64,000 bases of DNA from NCBI RefSeq assembly GCF_002896555.1, contig NZ_MNLH01000002.1, forward strand, positions 248,001 through 312,000. Direction: 5' to 3'. A program made the translations under genes and the position numbers. Shown here one piece after another: positions 53,415-63,700 of the stretch. The stretch is from Gardnerella coleohominis (GTDB taxonomy: Bacteria > Actinomycetota > Actinomycetes > Actinomycetales > Bifidobacteriaceae). Under the pieces are notes generated by a model, which had not been told where the DNA came from, ran no database searches, and saw nothing but the letters and a program-made list of their open reading frames with translations. How positions within the stretch are numbered: position 1 is the first letter of the stretch; each line of letters starts with the position of its first letter.

Positions 53415-54662
53415 GTGAAATGCACTTGTGAAACAATCACTTGTCACACGTTTTCAACGGGTGGGAGTGAAAACTCATCTTCTGCGCATACTCGCCTTGG
53501 CCATGGAAAAACTTGTGCAAAAGTAATCCTTTTTGGAGAACATTCAGTTGTATATGGATATCCTGCTGTTGCATTGCCTTTGCGCAATCTTTGTATAAAC
53601 GCGACTGTTACAGATTCTTGTCCATTTAAAAATAGCTTAGAAAATTCTGCGTTTGATTCTTCTAATGAAGTTTCTTTAGATAACCAGAATGCAAATACTA
53701 ATAATGCAGATAATCAGAATGCGGATAGTCAAAATATTGACGATAGTGTTGTACTATGTGCGCTTGATTTTACTGGACTTTTGCGCGATGTACCTAAAAG
53801 GCTAGCTTCTATAAGAACCGCTATTCACGCCGCTTTAGATTTCACGGGATGGGATGGTAAGCCTTTATATGTTCTTACGGAATCTGACTTCCCTCCGGAA
53901 AGAGGATTGGGATCGTCTGCAGCTGCTGCTGGAGCCGTTATTCGTGCAATCTTAGACTATTACGGTGTTGAAGCAGATAAATCGAAATTATTCTCTTTAA
54001 CTCAGCAAGCTGAATTAGTTGCTCACGGTAGATCTTCTGGACTAGATGCTGTTGCAACTTCATCGCTTGCACCAGTTAAGTATGGTGACGGTTCGTTTAG
54101 CTACATGAATATAGATATGCGAGCGTGGATTGTACTTGCTGATTCTGGTTGCAAAGGTATGACGAGAGTAACTGTTGAAGCTTTGCGAAAAAAGCGTGAA
54201 GAAAATCCAGATTTCGTTAATGCTTTGTTAAAAGAATTAGGCGATATCGCATTGAGTGCAGAAGATGACTTAGCTCAAGGTCGTAGTAAAGATATGGGAG
54301 CTAGGATGCTTCGAGCTCACAAAATATTAGCAGAGCTTGGAATTAGCACGCCGCTGTTAGATGATTTAGTGAATGCTGCTTATAACAATGGAGCTTTAGG
54401 CGCAAAGTTAACGGGCGGTGGCGGCGGTGGATGCGTTATAGCACTCGCTGATTCTGAAGATTGCGCGCGTAAAGTCAGTGAAGCGTTTAAATCTGCTGGA
54501 GCTAAGCAAACTTGGATTGTAGATATTGATGATGATGCTAATGAACGCAATAATAAAATCTGCAATAGAATTTGCGGCGAAGGAAGCGGAGAATGCTGCG
54601 GAGAAGACGACAGCGAAAGCGTTAACAAAAGCGACAGCGAATATGACAGTGAAAGCGAGTGA
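53415..54662 (+). CDS. mvk: Mevalonate kinase
   Basis: 415 residues from GTG 53415, chosen because GGGAGG lies 9 nt upstream. GHMP kinase: GKTCAKVILFGEHSVVYGYPA (N-terminal motif), ERGLGSSAAAAGAVIRAI (ATP-binding GLGSSA, about residue 165) and AKLTGGGGGGCVIALA (C-terminal motif). It phosphorylates mevalonate in the isoprenoid pathway. An Asn/Asp-rich insertion (NANTNNADNQNADSQN) sits in the N-terminal half and the C-terminus is a Ser/Glu/Asp tail. The next gene overlaps by 4 bp, so translation is coupled. Confidence 0.93.
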   Translation: MKCTCETITCHTFSTGGSENSSSAHTRLGHGKTCAKVILFGEHSVVYGYPAVALPLRNLCINATVTDSCPFKNSLENSAFDSSNEVSLDNQNANTNNADNQNADSQNIDDSVVLCALDFTGLLRDVPKRLASIRTAIHAALDFTGWDGKPLYVLTESDFPPERGLGSSAAAAGAVIRAILDYYGVEADKSKLFSLTQQAELVAHGRSSGLDAVATSSLAPVKYGDGSFSYMNIDMRAWIVLADSGCKGMTRVTVEALRKKREENPDFVNALLKELGDIALSAEDDLAQGRSKDMGARMLRAHKILAELGISTPLLDDLVNAAYNNGALGAKLTGGGGGGCVIALADSEDCARKVSEAFKSAGAKQTWIVDIDDDANERNNKICNRICGEGSGECCGEDDSESVNKSDSEYDSESE

Positions 54663-55777
54663 GTATGCAAATCGTAAATGTTCAGCCATCAATAATTTAT
54701 GACGATAATATGCAATCTCGCTGTGCAGAAGCGCGCGCGAATGTTAATATCGCTCTAATTAAATATTGGGGAAAACGAGACGAAAATCTGATTATTCCAT
54801 ACACTTCTTCGCTATCTCTAACTCTTGCGGATTGGGGTACTAAAACACGAGTTAGTTTTGATGAGGATTTATCTGAAGACTGTGTTTCTTTAGATGGAGT
54901 AAAACTTGCTAATGATGAATCTAATAAAGTTCGCAATCGCATAGTTTCTACGCTGGATCTTATACGTAAGTGTGCAGGAATATCTACGAAAGCACGCGTA
55001 GATTCGCATAATAGCGTTCCTACTGCAGCAGGCTTAGCATCAAGTGCATCTGGATTTGCAGCTTTAACGGCCGCTGGAGCATACGCTGCTGGACTAGATT
55101 TAAGCGCTCGCGAACTGTCTCGCCTCGCTAGAAGAGGCTCAGGATCAGCGTGCAGATCGATTTTTGGCGGACTAGTTGTTTGGCATGCTGGAGAAGACGA
55201 TGAATCCTCGTATGCTGAGCCAATAGATATGCCTGAAAATCTTGAATTAGCAATGATTGCAATAGTGCTAAATCCTGGTAGCAAGCCAATTTCCAGTCGT
55301 GAAGCAATGCGTAGAACAGTAGAAACTTCTCCTACATATATGCCATGGGTTAATCAATCAGAAAAAGATTTCCAAAATGCTATTTGTGCTATAAAAAATA
55401 GTGACATAGAAGCCTTGGGAAGCATAGTAGAAAGTAATTTCGCTGGAATGCATGAAACAATGCATAATGCTGTGCCTGCGATTAATTATCTTACTGAAGA
55501 AAGCTATAAAGTACTGGATATCGTAAAATCTTTGCGATCTGAAGGACTTCCAGCTTGGGCTACTATGGATGCCGGTCCTAATGTAAAAGTTTTAACTGTT
55601 AAAAGTCAGGCTCAAAAAGTTGCGGATGAATTGCGCTCGCGTATTTCACAAGATTTAGGCGATTCAAGGATGCGTTCTTCTGAAAAGTATTCTTCTAGCG
55701 AAGATTCTTCTCGTGAAGCTATTCGAATTATGATTGCTTTGCCTGGGGATTCTGTAAGCGTTTCAACTAGCAAATAA
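54659..55777 (+). CDS. mvaD: Diphosphomevalonate decarboxylase
   Basis: 372 residues from GTG 54659 (GTGA overlap with mvk; ATG 54665 is an alternative). ANVNIALIKYWGKRDENLIIP, PTAAGLASSASGFAALTAAG and RRGSGSACRSIFGGLVVW are diagnostic; the Asp of MDAGPNVKVL is the expected C-terminal catalytic-site residue. It converts diphosphomevalonate to isopentenyl diphosphate with ATP. A Ser-rich tail (SEKYSSSEDSS) near the end is not conserved. Confidence 0.95.
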   Translation: MSMQIVNVQPSIIYDDNMQSRCAEARANVNIALIKYWGKRDENLIIPYTSSLSLTLADWGTKTRVSFDEDLSEDCVSLDGVKLANDESNKVRNRIVSTLDLIRKCAGISTKARVDSHNSVPTAAGLASSASGFAALTAAGAYAAGLDLSARELSRLARRGSGSACRSIFGGLVVWHAGEDDESSYAEPIDMPENLELAMIAIVLNPGSKPISSREAMRRTVETSPTYMPWVNQSEKDFQNAICAIKNSDIEALGSIVESNFAGMHETMHNAVPAINYLTEESYKVLDIVKSLRSEGLPAWATMDAGPNVKVLTVKSQAQKVADELRSRISQDLGDSRMRSSEKYSSSEDSSREAIRIMIALPGDSVSVSTSK

Positions 55778-55957
55778 CGCCTGTAAATGGCTGCGTTGTA
55801 ACGCCGGTGGTGCTAGCGCTGGTGCGTTGGTTGGTATCGTTAGTGGATTTATCGTAGTAGTATTCCATAAGAATAGTATTTCGTGCGAGTAGTATTCGTA
55901 TACAGTGGAAATGTACGTAACAACATTGTAGATATAAACGAAACGTCTGGGGATATC

Positions 55958-58705
55958 ATGAGTAAAGTGCAAGCTATGGCTCCGGGGAAGCTTTACGTTG
56001 CTGGTGAATATGCAGTTGTGGATGGTTCTTCTGCAATTGTTGTTGCTGTTAATCGTTATGTGACTGTGACAATAGATAACGATGATTTGAGAATAATTGA
56101 TAGCAAAGGTAAGACTTATTCAAGTAGAGATTTTGAAGAATCAGATTTAAGCGCAAGAGATTTTGATAAATTAGATTTCTGCAAAGTATACGGATCGATT
56201 TTGTCTTATAGCGCTGAAAAAGCTGAGCGTGCTGGGGAATCTGAGTCTGCTAAAAAATCTGCCAGTGCTTGTGAATCTGCCAGTGCTTGTGATACTTCTT
56301 CGAATTCAGAATCCATTGAATCCTCAAAATATAAGACTTTATATTGGAGCCGTTCTGTAAATGGCAAAGATATTCTTGTAGAAAATAATGAGTATGCAAA
56401 GTCGTATTCTTATGTGCTTTCTGCAATGAGTATCGTAGATAAATTCGCTTTAGAAAAGTACAAAGAGCCTTTAGATAAAGTCTACAATGTGCGAATTTCT
56501 AGCGATTTAGATGATGCGCGTTCTGGAAGAAAATACGGATTAGGTTCTTCAGCTGCAGTTACAGTAGCTGTTGTTCGTGCTTTATGCGAATGGTATGGGC
56601 TGGATCTTTCAACGCAGGATATTTGCAAATTGGCGTTAATAGCATCCGCATACGTTAAAGGCTCAGGTAGCGGTGGAGATATAGCTGCTAGCGTTTACGG
56701 CGGTTGGATTACGTATCGCGCTTATAATCGCGATTGGCTTAAAGCAGAAATCGAGCTGGTTAATTCCGGAGATTCCGATTTGCATAAGCTTGTTCGTAAG
56801 AAATGGCCTCGACTCGAAGTTAAACGTTTAGATATAAATCCTTGTGTGAATCTATTAGTGGGTTGGACTGGTACTCCTGCTTCAAGTGCAGCGTTAGTTA
56901 ATAGCGTTAAATCAAATAATATTAAACAACAATTATTTACATACGAAGACTTCTGCCTATTAAGTGAAGCTTGTGTTCAAAGGCTTGCAAAAGTACTTGA
57001 AGAATGCGATTTTATAAGCATAGCGAACGGTTTTGAATGCAATCGTCAGCTTTTAAAAGATATGGGTGAATTAACTCAAACTGTTATTGAAACACCATCT
57101 CTTACAAAGTTGATTGAAGATGCAAAATCTGTTGGAGCGGCTGCTAAAACAAGCGGTGCAGGCGGCGGTGATTGCGGAATCGCATTAATAGATTCGTATT
57201 CTAAAGAGCGTATTTCTCATATTAAAGAGATCTGGAAGTTAGATGGAATTAAGCCTTTAAATCTTAAAGTTGCGAAAATTAACGGAACAGGCAAATCATC
57301 TGAAAATATAGTTTTAAATTACAAATATAGCGAAAAACTAGAGCCTTACATGGTAGCTTATAAAAAGAAATATTCTGATTATGGGCATATGGATTTTGAC
57401 GATATTCGTTTGCCTCATAATTCAGATCCTGTTACTGCAGAAGCTTTTGCAGAGCGTAATGCGAAACTATGCGATTCTAATGGTTCTAGTGAGTCTAGTG
57501 CTTCTATTGCTTCTAGCGAAAATAGCGAAAATGAATTGAGCTCCAATAATTTCAGCAGCTCAGCTTCGTCTAATAATATTTCGTCTAATAATAAAGTTAA
57601 AAAGCCTTATGATACTTTGGAAATCTCTATTAAGGATTTAGAGTCGCAAATTACTTCAAGCCGCAAAAATATGCATTTAACTCTTGCGGATAAGCAATAT
57701 AAGTCTCATTCTGAAGCAGGATTTGACGATATAAGTTTTATGCCTAATTCTTTACCAGATTTATCTCTAGAAAATATTGATACTAGTGTTAATCCATTAG
57801 GCTGTTCTTGGTCAATGCCTTTGTATATTAATGCGATGACTGGCGGAAGTAAGGAATCTAAAGCTGTAAATGCCGCTCTAGCAAGAGTTGCTGCTAAAAC
57901 TAATATGCCAATGGCATCTGGGTCTTTGAGCGCTGCTCTTCGCGATTCTTCTCTTATTGATACTTTTAGCGTGATTCGTAAAGAAAATCCTAAGGGATTT
58001 GTATTAGCCAATGTCAGCGCTGGCACATCTGCAGATAATGCTATGCGTGCTGTTGAAATGATTAATGCTAATGCTTTACAAGTGCATCTTAACGTTGCTC
58101 AAGAGCTTGTTATGCCAGAGGGCGATCGTGATTTTAGCAATTGGATGCGCAGTATTGAGGAGATTTCGATTGCTTGCCAAAAAGCGAACATACCGATGAT
58201 AGTTAAAGAAACAGGATGCGGTATGACTGCTTTCGATGCGCATAGATTGTACGATTTGGGAGTGAGAACTATAGATGTTGGCGGCCGTGGTGGAACCAAC
58301 TTCGTTACAATTGAGAACGCTCGTAGGGATGGCAATGAGTACGATTATTTAGCTTCTTGGGGTCTTACGACAGTTGAATCATTGATTGAAGTTATGCGTG
58401 AACCTAATTGTGCCAATAAAAATATGACTGTTTTTGCCAGTGGCGGTGTGCGTACTCCTCTTGATGTTGTTCGCGCTATTGCATTAGGAGCCCAAGCTGT
58501 TGGAGTTGCTGGAGAGTTCTTGCATACTCTTATGCATAGTGGTGAAGAAGTGTTAGTTCAGCAAATTTGCGATTGGACGGAACAAATTCGTAGAATTATG
58601 GCTTTGCTTGGAGTTGAAAAAGTGCAAGACATACAATATAAGTCAAGATTTGTTCTTACTGGTAAATCTGCGCAATTTAAAGCCAATAGTTTTAATTTGG
58701 ACTGA
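55958..58705 (+). CDS. Phosphomevalonate kinase fused to type 2 isopentenyl-diphosphate isomerase
   Basis: 915 residues from ATG 55958 (GGGG upstream). Residues about 1-470 are a GHMP kinase: MAPGKLYVAGEYAVVDG, GLGSSAAVTVAVVRAL (about 194) and TSGAGGGDCGIAL (about 398), as in phosphomevalonate kinase. A Ser/Asn linker (about 505-550) joins a full FMN-dependent type 2 isomerase (about 565-915): SGFDDI-like AGFDDISFMPNSLP, INAMTGGS, HLNVAQELVMPEGDRDF, KETGCGMTAFDA, VGGRGGTNF and ASGGVRTPLDVVRAIALGA. The kinase makes diphosphomevalonate and the isomerase interconverts IPP and DMAPP. No internal stop or ribosome site separates the halves. Third gene after mvk and mvaD, with a 180-bp gap. Confidence 0.9.
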   Translation: MSKVQAMAPGKLYVAGEYAVVDGSSAIVVAVNRYVTVTIDNDDLRIIDSKGKTYSSRDFEESDLSARDFDKLDFCKVYGSILSYSAEKAERAGESESAKKSASACESASACDTSSNSESIESSKYKTLYWSRSVNGKDILVENNEYAKSYSYVLSAMSIVDKFALEKYKEPLDKVYNVRISSDLDDARSGRKYGLGSSAAVTVAVVRALCEWYGLDLSTQDICKLALIASAYVKGSGSGGDIAASVYGGWITYRAYNRDWLKAEIELVNSGDSDLHKLVRKKWPRLEVKRLDINPCVNLLVGWTGTPASSAALVNSVKSNNIKQQLFTYEDFCLLSEACVQRLAKVLEECDFISIANGFECNRQLLKDMGELTQTVIETPSLTKLIEDAKSVGAAAKTSGAGGGDCGIALIDSYSKERISHIKEIWKLDGIKPLNLKVAKINGTGKSSENIVLNYKYSEKLEPYMVAYKKKYSDYGHMDFDDIRLPHNSDPVTAEAFAERNAKLCDSNGSSESSASIASSENSENELSSNNFSSSASSNNISSNNKVKKPYDTLEISIKDLESQITSSRKNMHLTLADKQYKSHSEAGFDDISFMPNSLPDLSLENIDTSVNPLGCSWSMPLYINAMTGGSKESKAVNAALARVAAKTNMPMASGSLSAALRDSSLIDTFSVIRKENPKGFVLANVSAGTSADNAMRAVEMINANALQVHLNVAQELVMPEGDRDFSNWMRSIEEISIACQKANIPMIVKETGCGMTAFDAHRLYDLGVRTIDVGGRGGTNFVTIENARRDGNEYDYLASWGLTTVESLIEVMREPNCANKNMTVFASGGVRTPLDVVRAIALGAQAVGVAGEFLHTLMHSGEEVLVQQICDWTEQIRRIMALLGVEKVQDIQYKSRFVLTGKSAQFKANSFNLD

Positions 58706-58939
58706 TATCTGAGTGATATCTGATTTGTGACTGATTGGTAGCAGGATTAGCGGCCAGATTTGTGAATAAAACGATAGATAAATCTGTAGATCAACCGATA
58801 GATAAATCAGCAGATAATAAGATTGTCTTTGCAAGTGGTATACTTGTTTAGTTGTGCGTTCAGACACGCTTATCTGTTTATGCGTATTTGTGTGATTGAA
58901 CGACGCAGGACTTGCAAGTCTAGAATTAGGGAGTTCATC

Positions 58940-59134
58940 ATGGCAGCTCGTTGCGCAGTATGTGGCAAGGGACCGCAGACCGGTTTCACTGTGTCACATT
59001 CGCATATCCGCAATAAGCGCACCTTCCGCCCGAATCTTCAGCCAGTTCGCACCACTATCGATGGCGAAAATGTTCGTCTTCGCGTGTGCGTGAAATGCAT
59101 TAAGGCTGGTAAGGTTCAGCGCGTTGAGGCGTGA
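58940..59134 (+). CDS. rpmB: 50S ribosomal protein L28
   Basis: 64 residues from ATG 58940 with AGGGAG upstream. [22 protein letters not shown] and the C-terminal [10 protein letters not shown] match L28; the two CxxC pairs make this the zinc-binding (C+) form. Its own terminator follows. It is a single-gene unit. Confidence 0.95.
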   Translation: MAARCAVCGKGPQTGFTVSHSHIRNKRTFRPNLQPVRTTIDGENVRLRVCVKCIKAGKVQRVEA

Positions 59135-59153
59135 ATCGCGTAAAGAATGTAAG

Positions 59154-59185
59154 AAGCCCTGAGCGTTTGTTCAGGGCTCTTTTTT
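59154..59185 (+). terminator. Intrinsic terminator after rpmB
   Basis: AGCCCTGA pairs with TCAGGGCT, followed by CTTTTTT. Confidence 0.9.
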
Positions 59186-59343
59186 ATTGTTTTTACGCGT
59201 AAAACCGTTATAAATCTGCTATTATTTCTTATAAATCTGTTACAAATTTGTCACGGATTCACTATTTTTTTCATAAAACCGCTCAATATACATAAAGCAT
59301 GACACAATAGAAGGTAGTGTGTTTTTTGAAGGGAGCATGTAGC

Positions 59344-60738
59344 GTGGCCGATCAACAAACTGTACAACGCTGGATGATTACTGTAGGTGGTGTAGAGCAG
59401 GCTCGCGTAGGAGCTGGCCAAACAGTGGAGATTGGACGTAAGCCTATTCGACCGTTACGCGATGATGGGTTTGTTCGAATAGATATTGTTGATAATAAGC
59501 GCTCTATGTCTAAGCGTCACGCGCTACTTATTGTTAATAAACGTGGTGTTGCTACTATTCGTGATCTTCACTCGACAAATGGCACTTATTTAGTTGGAGA
59601 TAATGGGAATTTACTTCGTTTGGATCCGGATGTTGATTTTCAGCTTCCAGATACGATTATGCGAATGCAATTCGGCGATGTTCCTGTAGATTTTGTGCAC
59701 GTTGAAGAATCAGAAGATTCTGATAACGATCCTGTTCGCGATCTTTTCTCATATGCGACTGATAGCGCTCCTAAGGAGCCGGATGCTTCTGATTTGTCAG
59801 TTGATCAAATACTTGATTTGCGAGCTGGAGAGCCAACTGGAATATTCCATGCTCAATCTGTTTCTGTTCCTGAACTTAAATGGAATAATGATTCTGTTTC
59901 TTTGAATCCTGAAAAAAATAGTGTAATAGATGATATTTCGTCAGCTGGGGTTGATCTTCCTGTAGTTCGCGAAGAAGAAAAGGCGGAGCCTAGAAATCTT
60001 TTTGATGATGCTCAAGCGGATGGTAATAAAGATAGTAATAAAGATAGTCAAGAGCAGAATCCTGAAGATTCTAGCAATCTTAATAGTGCTCAAACGGATG
60101 ATAATCCAAATGAGCATGAAAATGATGTTGAGCAGTTGTTAAATCAGTCTATGGAACAGTCCATGGAACAATCTGTGAAACGCGACGGTGAACAGCATGA
60201 TATTCGCGAGCAAGATATCTTTGAATCTGTAGAAAACGAGTTCGCAGAGGCTAAGTCTACAGAAAGCAATCCTGTAGAAAGCAATCCTGCTGAAACTAAT
60301 CTTGATGAAAGTAATCCTGTAGAAAATAGAAATAGCTCTGTAGAAAATAATTCTGCGGAAGTTAATAATGCAGAAGTTAATAATGCAGAAAATATAGATT
60401 CTTCTTCCATGCTTGCTAGCTCTACTTTTTCAGAAGAATATACTCCAGCTTTCGAGCCTGGATCTGTGTTTGAAAAAGTTTCACAAGGTGAATTTGATTC
60501 TCATCATGAAGTGATTGAAGCTGGCGGATATACGTCTGATGAAGCTAAGCAAACAGCAGATTTTTCTGAACAATTTGAAATGGCAAAGTACCCTGAGTTG
60601 CTGCCATATTTGGCTATGAATACTGGCCTTTATGACGACTTATACGCATGGCTTGCAGCTCAGTCAAATTCTGACGTAGATGAAGCATTGGCAAGAAACA
60701 GCGGATACGACGCTTATCGTAAAACAATGGGGAAGTGA
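59344..60738 (+). CDS. FHA-domain protein
   Basis: 464 residues from GTG 59344 with AGGGAG 8 nt upstream. A forkhead-associated domain occupies about residues 18-115: VEIGRKPIRPL, NKRSMSKRHALLIV and RDLHSTNGTYLVG hold the phosphothreonine-binding GR, SxxH and NG residues. The remaining 350 residues are acidic and disordered, with SNPVESNPAETNLDESNPVEN-type and NNAEVNNAE repeats, ending in an ordered helical block LPYLAMNTGLYDDLYAWLAAQ. FHA domains bind phosphorylated partners, possibly of a Ser/Thr kinase. The next gene begins 5 nt after the stop, so the two are likely translated together. Confidence 0.88.
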   Translation: MADQQTVQRWMITVGGVEQARVGAGQTVEIGRKPIRPLRDDGFVRIDIVDNKRSMSKRHALLIVNKRGVATIRDLHSTNGTYLVGDNGNLLRLDPDVDFQLPDTIMRMQFGDVPVDFVHVEESEDSDNDPVRDLFSYATDSAPKEPDASDLSVDQILDLRAGEPTGIFHAQSVSVPELKWNNDSVSLNPEKNSVIDDISSAGVDLPVVREEEKAEPRNLFDDAQADGNKDSNKDSQEQNPEDSSNLNSAQTDDNPNEHENDVEQLLNQSMEQSMEQSVKRDGEQHDIREQDIFESVENEFAEAKSTESNPVESNPAETNLDESNPVENRNSSVENNSAEVNNAEVNNAENIDSSSMLASSTFSEEYTPAFEPGSVFEKVSQGEFDSHHEVIEAGGYTSDEAKQTADFSEQFEMAKYPELLPYLAMNTGLYDDLYAWLAAQSNSDVDEALARNSGYDAYRKTMGK

Positions 60739-60743
60739 GTGAT

Positions 60744-63700
60744 ATGAATACTGGTGAATCACTGGAACCACAAGTCGTTAAAAAGCGTGCAGAAGCATTG
60801 AATGACTTAAAAAGTTGGCAAAATACTTATAAATCTGAATTAGTTCCTTCTCCTCTTGAAGATATTACAAAGTTGCAAGCCAAGCTTGAACTTACTCATG
60901 CTCATCCTTCAGGAATCGCGCAATTATTTGCAAGCGGTAAAGTAACACTTAAATCTTTATTTAGAGATCCTGGAGTATTGCGTGCTGCTGGGCGTAACTT
61001 GGATCGTGTATGTGAAGATCGAGATACTAAAGCTCATGAAAGCGGAGTTTCTGAATTATCTCTTGTTGTAGGCGTGGCATCTTGGAATGGAAATCATGTT
61101 CCTGTTCTTACTTATCCTGTGCGAGTAGTCAGAGATAGTTCTCAAGATGAAACTGTTGCGTCTATTTATTTTTCAGGCAATGTTCGCTTAAATCACGCTC
61201 TTGTGCAGCGTTTACGCAATCGTGGAATTGAACTTCGCGAAGAAGTGCTTTTTGACGGATCGAATTATGAAAGCGGCACTCCAGAAACGTCTGCTGTTTT
61301 TGCTGCAGTAAGCAATCAAGCTCGTAGCGTATTCCCTGATTTTGATATTGAGCGAGATATAGTTCTTGGATGCTTCACAGATGCTGGTACGCGATTTGTA
61401 GCAGAAAGCGATCATATTATTGAAGCCTTAAAATCCGGTGCTGTCGGAAATAATATGATTGACGCGATAGCTGGATATGACAATGCTATTAAGCGTTTAC
61501 AAGCTTCAGATGCTCCGAAATATGATCCATTTGACGCTGATCCGCATAATGAGTATGAAGTTGGAGATGTAGATAATTCAGTTCGTTATGCATCAGGATT
61601 AGTTGCTAATGGCACATCTGTGTTTATGAACGTTGATGCTGGTTGTGATTCTGCAACTTTAGCTGCAGCTATTGCTTCGCGCTCTGTTTTAGCTGGTCGC
61701 TCTGTTTCATATGTTGCGGATGTTACTGAGCAGCAGCGTAGATTCCGTCAGGCTTTAAGTGCTCATGAGATTTCTTCGCTGTCTGTAGATGTTTCAGATC
61801 CTCATATTGCTAAGCATGTTGATGCTCAACTTATTGCTGCTGTTGGCTCTCGTCATAGCGTTGCATCTTCGCGTTTTGAACAGGTTTCAGACGAACTTGT
61901 AGGTGTTCGCGCGCGATTAACACGCTATCTTGGAGATCTTCACGGAGAAAATGACCGTTGGGGTATTTCTGCTTATCAAACTATACAGAATCTTGCGGCA
62001 ATCGCTATGCTCCCTTCTCATCCTTCAACTCATGTGCGATTGAAGGTCGATTCTGCTCAAGCTTTAGCAGGTCATCTTGAATCTTGGGCTCATAAGCTTC
62101 ACGAGGCAGATAAGCTTGGGGAATTCACTATTAATCCTGAAGATACTCCATGGTTTGGTGCTTCTGTTTTTGATGAGAGTGAAGCGATTACTGTTTATCA
62201 GCGAGTAGTCGATGTATTAACTAAGCTTCTTCCTGTAACGCGCGAACAAGTTAAAACAACTGTACAAAACTGCGGTTTCCCTGTGCCTGCAACTGCAAGA
62301 GAATGGGCTCGTCAGATTACAGTTTTGAAGAATTTGCGCCGTGTTCTTGACGTATTCCAGCCGGAAATTTTTGAGCGCGACTTAGATTCTATGATTGAAG
62401 CTAGCAAGCCTAAAGCATTGCGTAAATCTGAAGGCACTATTATGGGCTTCTGGGAACGTAGAAGACGTGTTAAAGAAGCTCGTAATTTGCTACGAGTTGG
62501 TGCAAAAGTAGATGATTTGCATGAAGCTTTGAAGATTGTAGCTCAGCAGGCTGCTCAATGGCGCTTGTTTGTGCCGCATGGAGGATGGCCTGTTTTACCT
62601 CCTAAGCTTGATGAAATCGTTGAAACTCAAGATATGCTTACGCGAAATCTTGTTGCATTAGATGCTGTTCTTTCAACTACTCGTCAAGGCGCTGACTTAG
62701 AAAATACTGATTTTGCTAAGCTTGATGAGCGTTTACGTAAACTTCACGATGATCGCACTTCTCTTGATACTCTTCCAGGTCGTTGCGTGTTAGAACGTGA
62801 ATTTAGTAAAGCTGGCCTCAATGGTTTAGTTGAAGATTTGCGTCGTCGTCATATCACTGGTGAGTCACTTGATGGTGAATTGCAGCTTGCTTGGTGGACT
62901 ACTGTTTTTGAAGATATCGTTAAGTCTTCTGAAATTATTTCTCACCAAGATGGTTCTGCTATGCAAGATGCTGCAGATAGATTTGTACAAGTCGATACTG
63001 AGCATGTTCGCTCTATAGGGCCAATGGTTCAGCAAGAGGCTATGAAGCGTCTGTGTGATTTGCTATTTTCACGTACGCAGGAAGCAAATCAGCTTCATAC
63101 TACGCTTGCTGGGAATCGTGTTGGTGTTACATTTGCCAGTTTAGTAAGAGATTATGCTGATTTAGTAATTTCTGCAAAGCCTATTATGATTGGCATGCCT
63201 TCCACTTTGGCAATGATGACACCTTTTAAGCCTATTGTAGATACAGTTATTATTGATTCTGCTGAGCATATTTCTAATCTTGAGCTTTTATCGGTTCTTG
63301 TAAGAGCAAGAAACGTTGTGATTATAGCTCATAAAGAAACTATAAGTTCTCAATGCCTTAAGAAGTTAGTGGAATTTTTGCCTGAAATTGAATTAAAATC
63401 TCACGCATTGCGTAGATCTTTGCGTTTGGCGAAATTCTTGGAAGATCATGGTTATGGCAATCTTCAGAAGGATATGCCTGTTGAGCGCTTGCAAGGAAAA
63501 GTTCATTTGCATCAAGTAGAAGCTACTGGCGTTCCTGTTATGTCTTCTGGGCTGATTGAATGCAGTCAGCGTGAGATTGATGAAGTTGTTTCTTTGATTC
63601 AGCAGCGCGCTCAGACTTTCACGGTTGTTCCTTCAAGTTATGTGCTTGCTGTTGTTATGCTTACGAACACATTCCGTACGCGACTTGGAGCTGAGCTAAA

